From the NCBI GenBank assembly GCA_907164885.2, contig OU015500.1, forward strand, positions 51,999,033-52,063,032: a stretch of 64,000 nt of DNA, read 5' to 3'. Source of the stretch: Dolomedes plantarius (Eukaryota > Arthropoda > Arachnida > Araneae > Dolomedidae). The translations under genes were made by a program, and so were the position numbers. The notes under the pieces were generated by a model. It was not told where the DNA came from and ran no database searches. It saw only the letters and a program-made list of their open reading frames with translations. Of this stretch, positions 61,901-64,000 are shown one piece after another (positions within the stretch are counted from its first letter, which is position 1; each line of letters begins with the position of its first letter).

Positions 61901-62840
61901 AGTTTGGCTCTAGAATATAAGGCTCTAAAATCAATAATGTGACTGCCTATGTTCGGCAAAAATCATTTTTTAAAGGATTTTTGGTCTATTTTGGTAAAAT
62001 AGCACATAAAAATTAAAAAATGAACAAAAACTTACCTGTAAATACCGTACTTTTATATAAATTGGTGAATTTGAAGTAATTTTTAGTGAAGTTTTGCAAA
62101 AACGCCTATCACTCTGCACAACATTCTAATGCTACTATTTTAATTTCTTTCTCATAAATGATACATATGACAGCAATCTTCAAAATGACCCCCGATCTAA
62201 GAGAAATTTTAAAATGCAAAAATAATACAGGCAATTTTCTGATCCAATATGAAAAATTTTCCTGATTCTTCATTCCTTTCTTTATAAAAACCGCCCCCCT
62301 CCAAAAAAAAAAATATTATACATCAATTATTGTGCGTCATTTCATTAACAATAGCGTCTTAAACATTTCCTGAAAATTTTATCAAATTATATGCATTATT
62401 ATTTGAGATATCATGATAATGGTAGACACCTGTGCTAAAATACATAATTCTGAGAAAAACGCATTTAAAGTTGTTTGTCACTTCAGTGTAATAGCAGACG
62501 ATGTTTTATAAATAGCTATAACTCTGCTTCTAATGAATGTAGAATGAAAATCAGAACAGTTTTTAAAAGAAAAATGATTGAATTGCACTATTCTTACAAA
62601 AAAAAATAAAATTGACCAAATTAGTCAAAAAATGACATTTTCATTGTAGGCAGTCATTTTTTAAAATTTGTAATCGTGTTGAATAGTTTAGGCTTATGAT
62701 ACTGACATTTTAGAATACTTACTACCCTCATTTAGACTAACTCTAACATGCGAATGAATATAATGTATAAAATATAAATGTAAAATAATTCAGTCACATT
62801 GATTCATATTTATTTTGTACTACATTATTTAGCTAAATAT
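61901..62840. other. AT-rich stretch, nothing recognised
   Basis: No supportable feature. Confidence 0.5.
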
Positions 62841-62935
62841 CACCTGGACCGGCAGACACTAGAACCTGCAACTACGAATCAGGGGAATAGACGAGTTTAC
62901 TCTACCCTGCAGTAAACTCACGCACTTCTTACTAA
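62841..62935 (-). repeat. Possible tRNA-like SINE head
   Basis: Minus strand: an 8-bp inverted repeat GAGTTTAC...GTAAACTC (62894-62920), then GTAGTTGCAGGTTCTAGTGT, whose GGTTCTAGT resembles a B box. Weak. Confidence 0.3.
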
Positions 62936-64000
62936 TGATCTTTATGATAATGTGTTTTATTCAAGTTTGAATCTAGATTTAACTAACCAATGTAAATTTC
63001 ATTTTAAAAAGATACTGACTGCAGTTCTAGAAAGTATGATTTTTTTCCTTTTATTCAGAAGCATTTCTATGCAGGCACAAACAGAATAACTTCCAAACAA
63101 TTATTTTCCAAGATACTCTGTTTGAAGTACAAATAAAAATTCAAACATCATAGAATGCCTTTACTTAATCTTCAGGATGATCAATTAATATCGGGAAATT
63201 AATACCAAAGCCTCTATTCTTTTGTATTATGATATTCTTAGACCGTTTGGACATTGAAAATTTATTGATATGAAATTGGACTTTAAAATGAAGGTGAAAA
63301 GAAATTACAATGTGTCCGGACCAAACTCGGACTAATGCTTTATAATCTATCGACTACCGAAATTATTGACTACCCATTTCCACTGAATGAAGGGCTCCAT
63401 TAAGTGGAATGGTCCTTATAAGATTGGCTCCAGGGAGTTTTAAAATTTCTTTTTTTAAAATTCTAGTTTTTAACCCATCTGCTGTAATTTATTCAACCCA
63501 TTTTAAAGCAAATTTTTGTCACTTCAGAAACTTGCCATTCGTCTCACTCCTGTTCTTCTTTATGTCTTTAGCTTCACTCACCAGGCTTTGTCTTGTAATC
63601 CAGAGTCTACAGAACTATTGAAGGACCTATCCCAAGCATATCTTTTCAACGGATGTCTTCACACTAAGGAAATTTCGGTAACGTTAGGGTTGATTTCCTG
63701 GTCAAAAAGAGGGCTACGATATTCCAGAAACCTGCTGCTTTTGTCCGGTTAAACTCCTCCAATCGATAATGATCTGTAAACCGACATTTACCGCAAAGTC
63801 ACCCCTCTCAATTAGCCTTAGAGTGTGCGATGTTCGAATTATTCAATCATATCAGCCATATCTCGTTATGCTGCGGTTGATAGTTTTAGACTTTAGATTG
63901 ATCATAATTGTCTTCAGACTCATCTCCATCGTTTAGAAGTGGCTGATTTCTTCCCATTTGTTTCGAGTACTTCTTGATAACTCATGGCCTTTACCATTTG
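62936..64000. other. Stretch with no confirmed gene
   Basis: 63300-63990 is less AT-rich than its surroundings, with overlapping open frames at 63409-63752. No family, splice pair or long frame supports a gene. It could hold exons that continue beyond the window. Confidence 0.4.

Noticed and set aside
63409..63752. Overlapping plus-strand frames near the right edge
   Set aside because: No recognisable domain, no paired splice sites, and the two frames overlap.

Overview
This is a eukaryotic, AT-rich, repeat-dominated window, most likely from an arthropod and probably a chelicerate such as a spider. The reasons are spliceosomal exons with GT/AG borders and polyadenylation signals, long (TA)n and (CA)n arrays, at least eight tRNA-derived SINE-like copies, and a DNA-transposon fauna (Tc1, mariner, hAT with BED finger, piggyBac) whose protein signatures are typical of arthropod genomes. 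The lineage call is inference. No prokaryotic feature, rRNA, functional tRNA or CRISPR array was seen.

Host coding content is sparse. The best supported gene is the 3' end of an unidentified plus-strand gene: three exons at 759-860, 2092-2400 and 2621-2672 that join in one open frame with matching phases, ending in TAA and followed by a 3' UTR with polyadenylation signals at 3389 and 3530. A second, isolated candidate exon (57811-57948, phase 1-1) may belong to another host gene. I recognise neither.

Layout: 1-526 is a deleted Tc1 copy inside the first gene's intron. 3.9-6.2 kb holds a fragment of an unclassified arthropod repeat protein family and a hAT deletion derivative. 9.1-10.8 kb has a dead Tc1 and a structured non-autonomous DNA element with repeated CCCTAGGTAC sites. 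12.6-16.0 kb has a dead Tc1, an internally deleted Gypsy-like LTR element and a deleted mariner. 19.6-23.0 kb has a Penelope-like element whose GIY-YIG segment lies upstream of the reverse transcriptase segment (Naiad-like order), next to a near full-length copy of the unclassified family. 24.3-26.5 kb has an IS630-type remnant and a second Tc1 copy, inverted relative to the 12.7 kb copy. 27.7-32.9 kb is a nested composite: a dead piggyBac carrying an 808-bp solo LTR with a 5-bp target duplication, and an apparently intact Tc1 with perfect 33-bp inverted repeats and a complete 341-residue transposase. 33-43 kb holds LINE tails, SINEs and a local duplication. 44.4-47.4 kb is a roughly 395-bp tandem repeat interrupted by a second hAT. 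47.9-52.7 kb has a mariner remnant, a SINE bracketed by 30-bp direct repeats, a composite GATA/GA/TATC microsatellite and an LTR-like element. 54.7-55.6 kb is a GC-rich island with stacked perfect hairpins, probably a minus-strand LTR and leader. The rest to 64 kb is mostly unannotatable AT-rich DNA.

The only gene that looks able to make an active product is the Tc1 transposase at 31418-32443. A recurring pattern is that TA-targeting and other DNA elements abut long (TA)n arrays at one or both ends.
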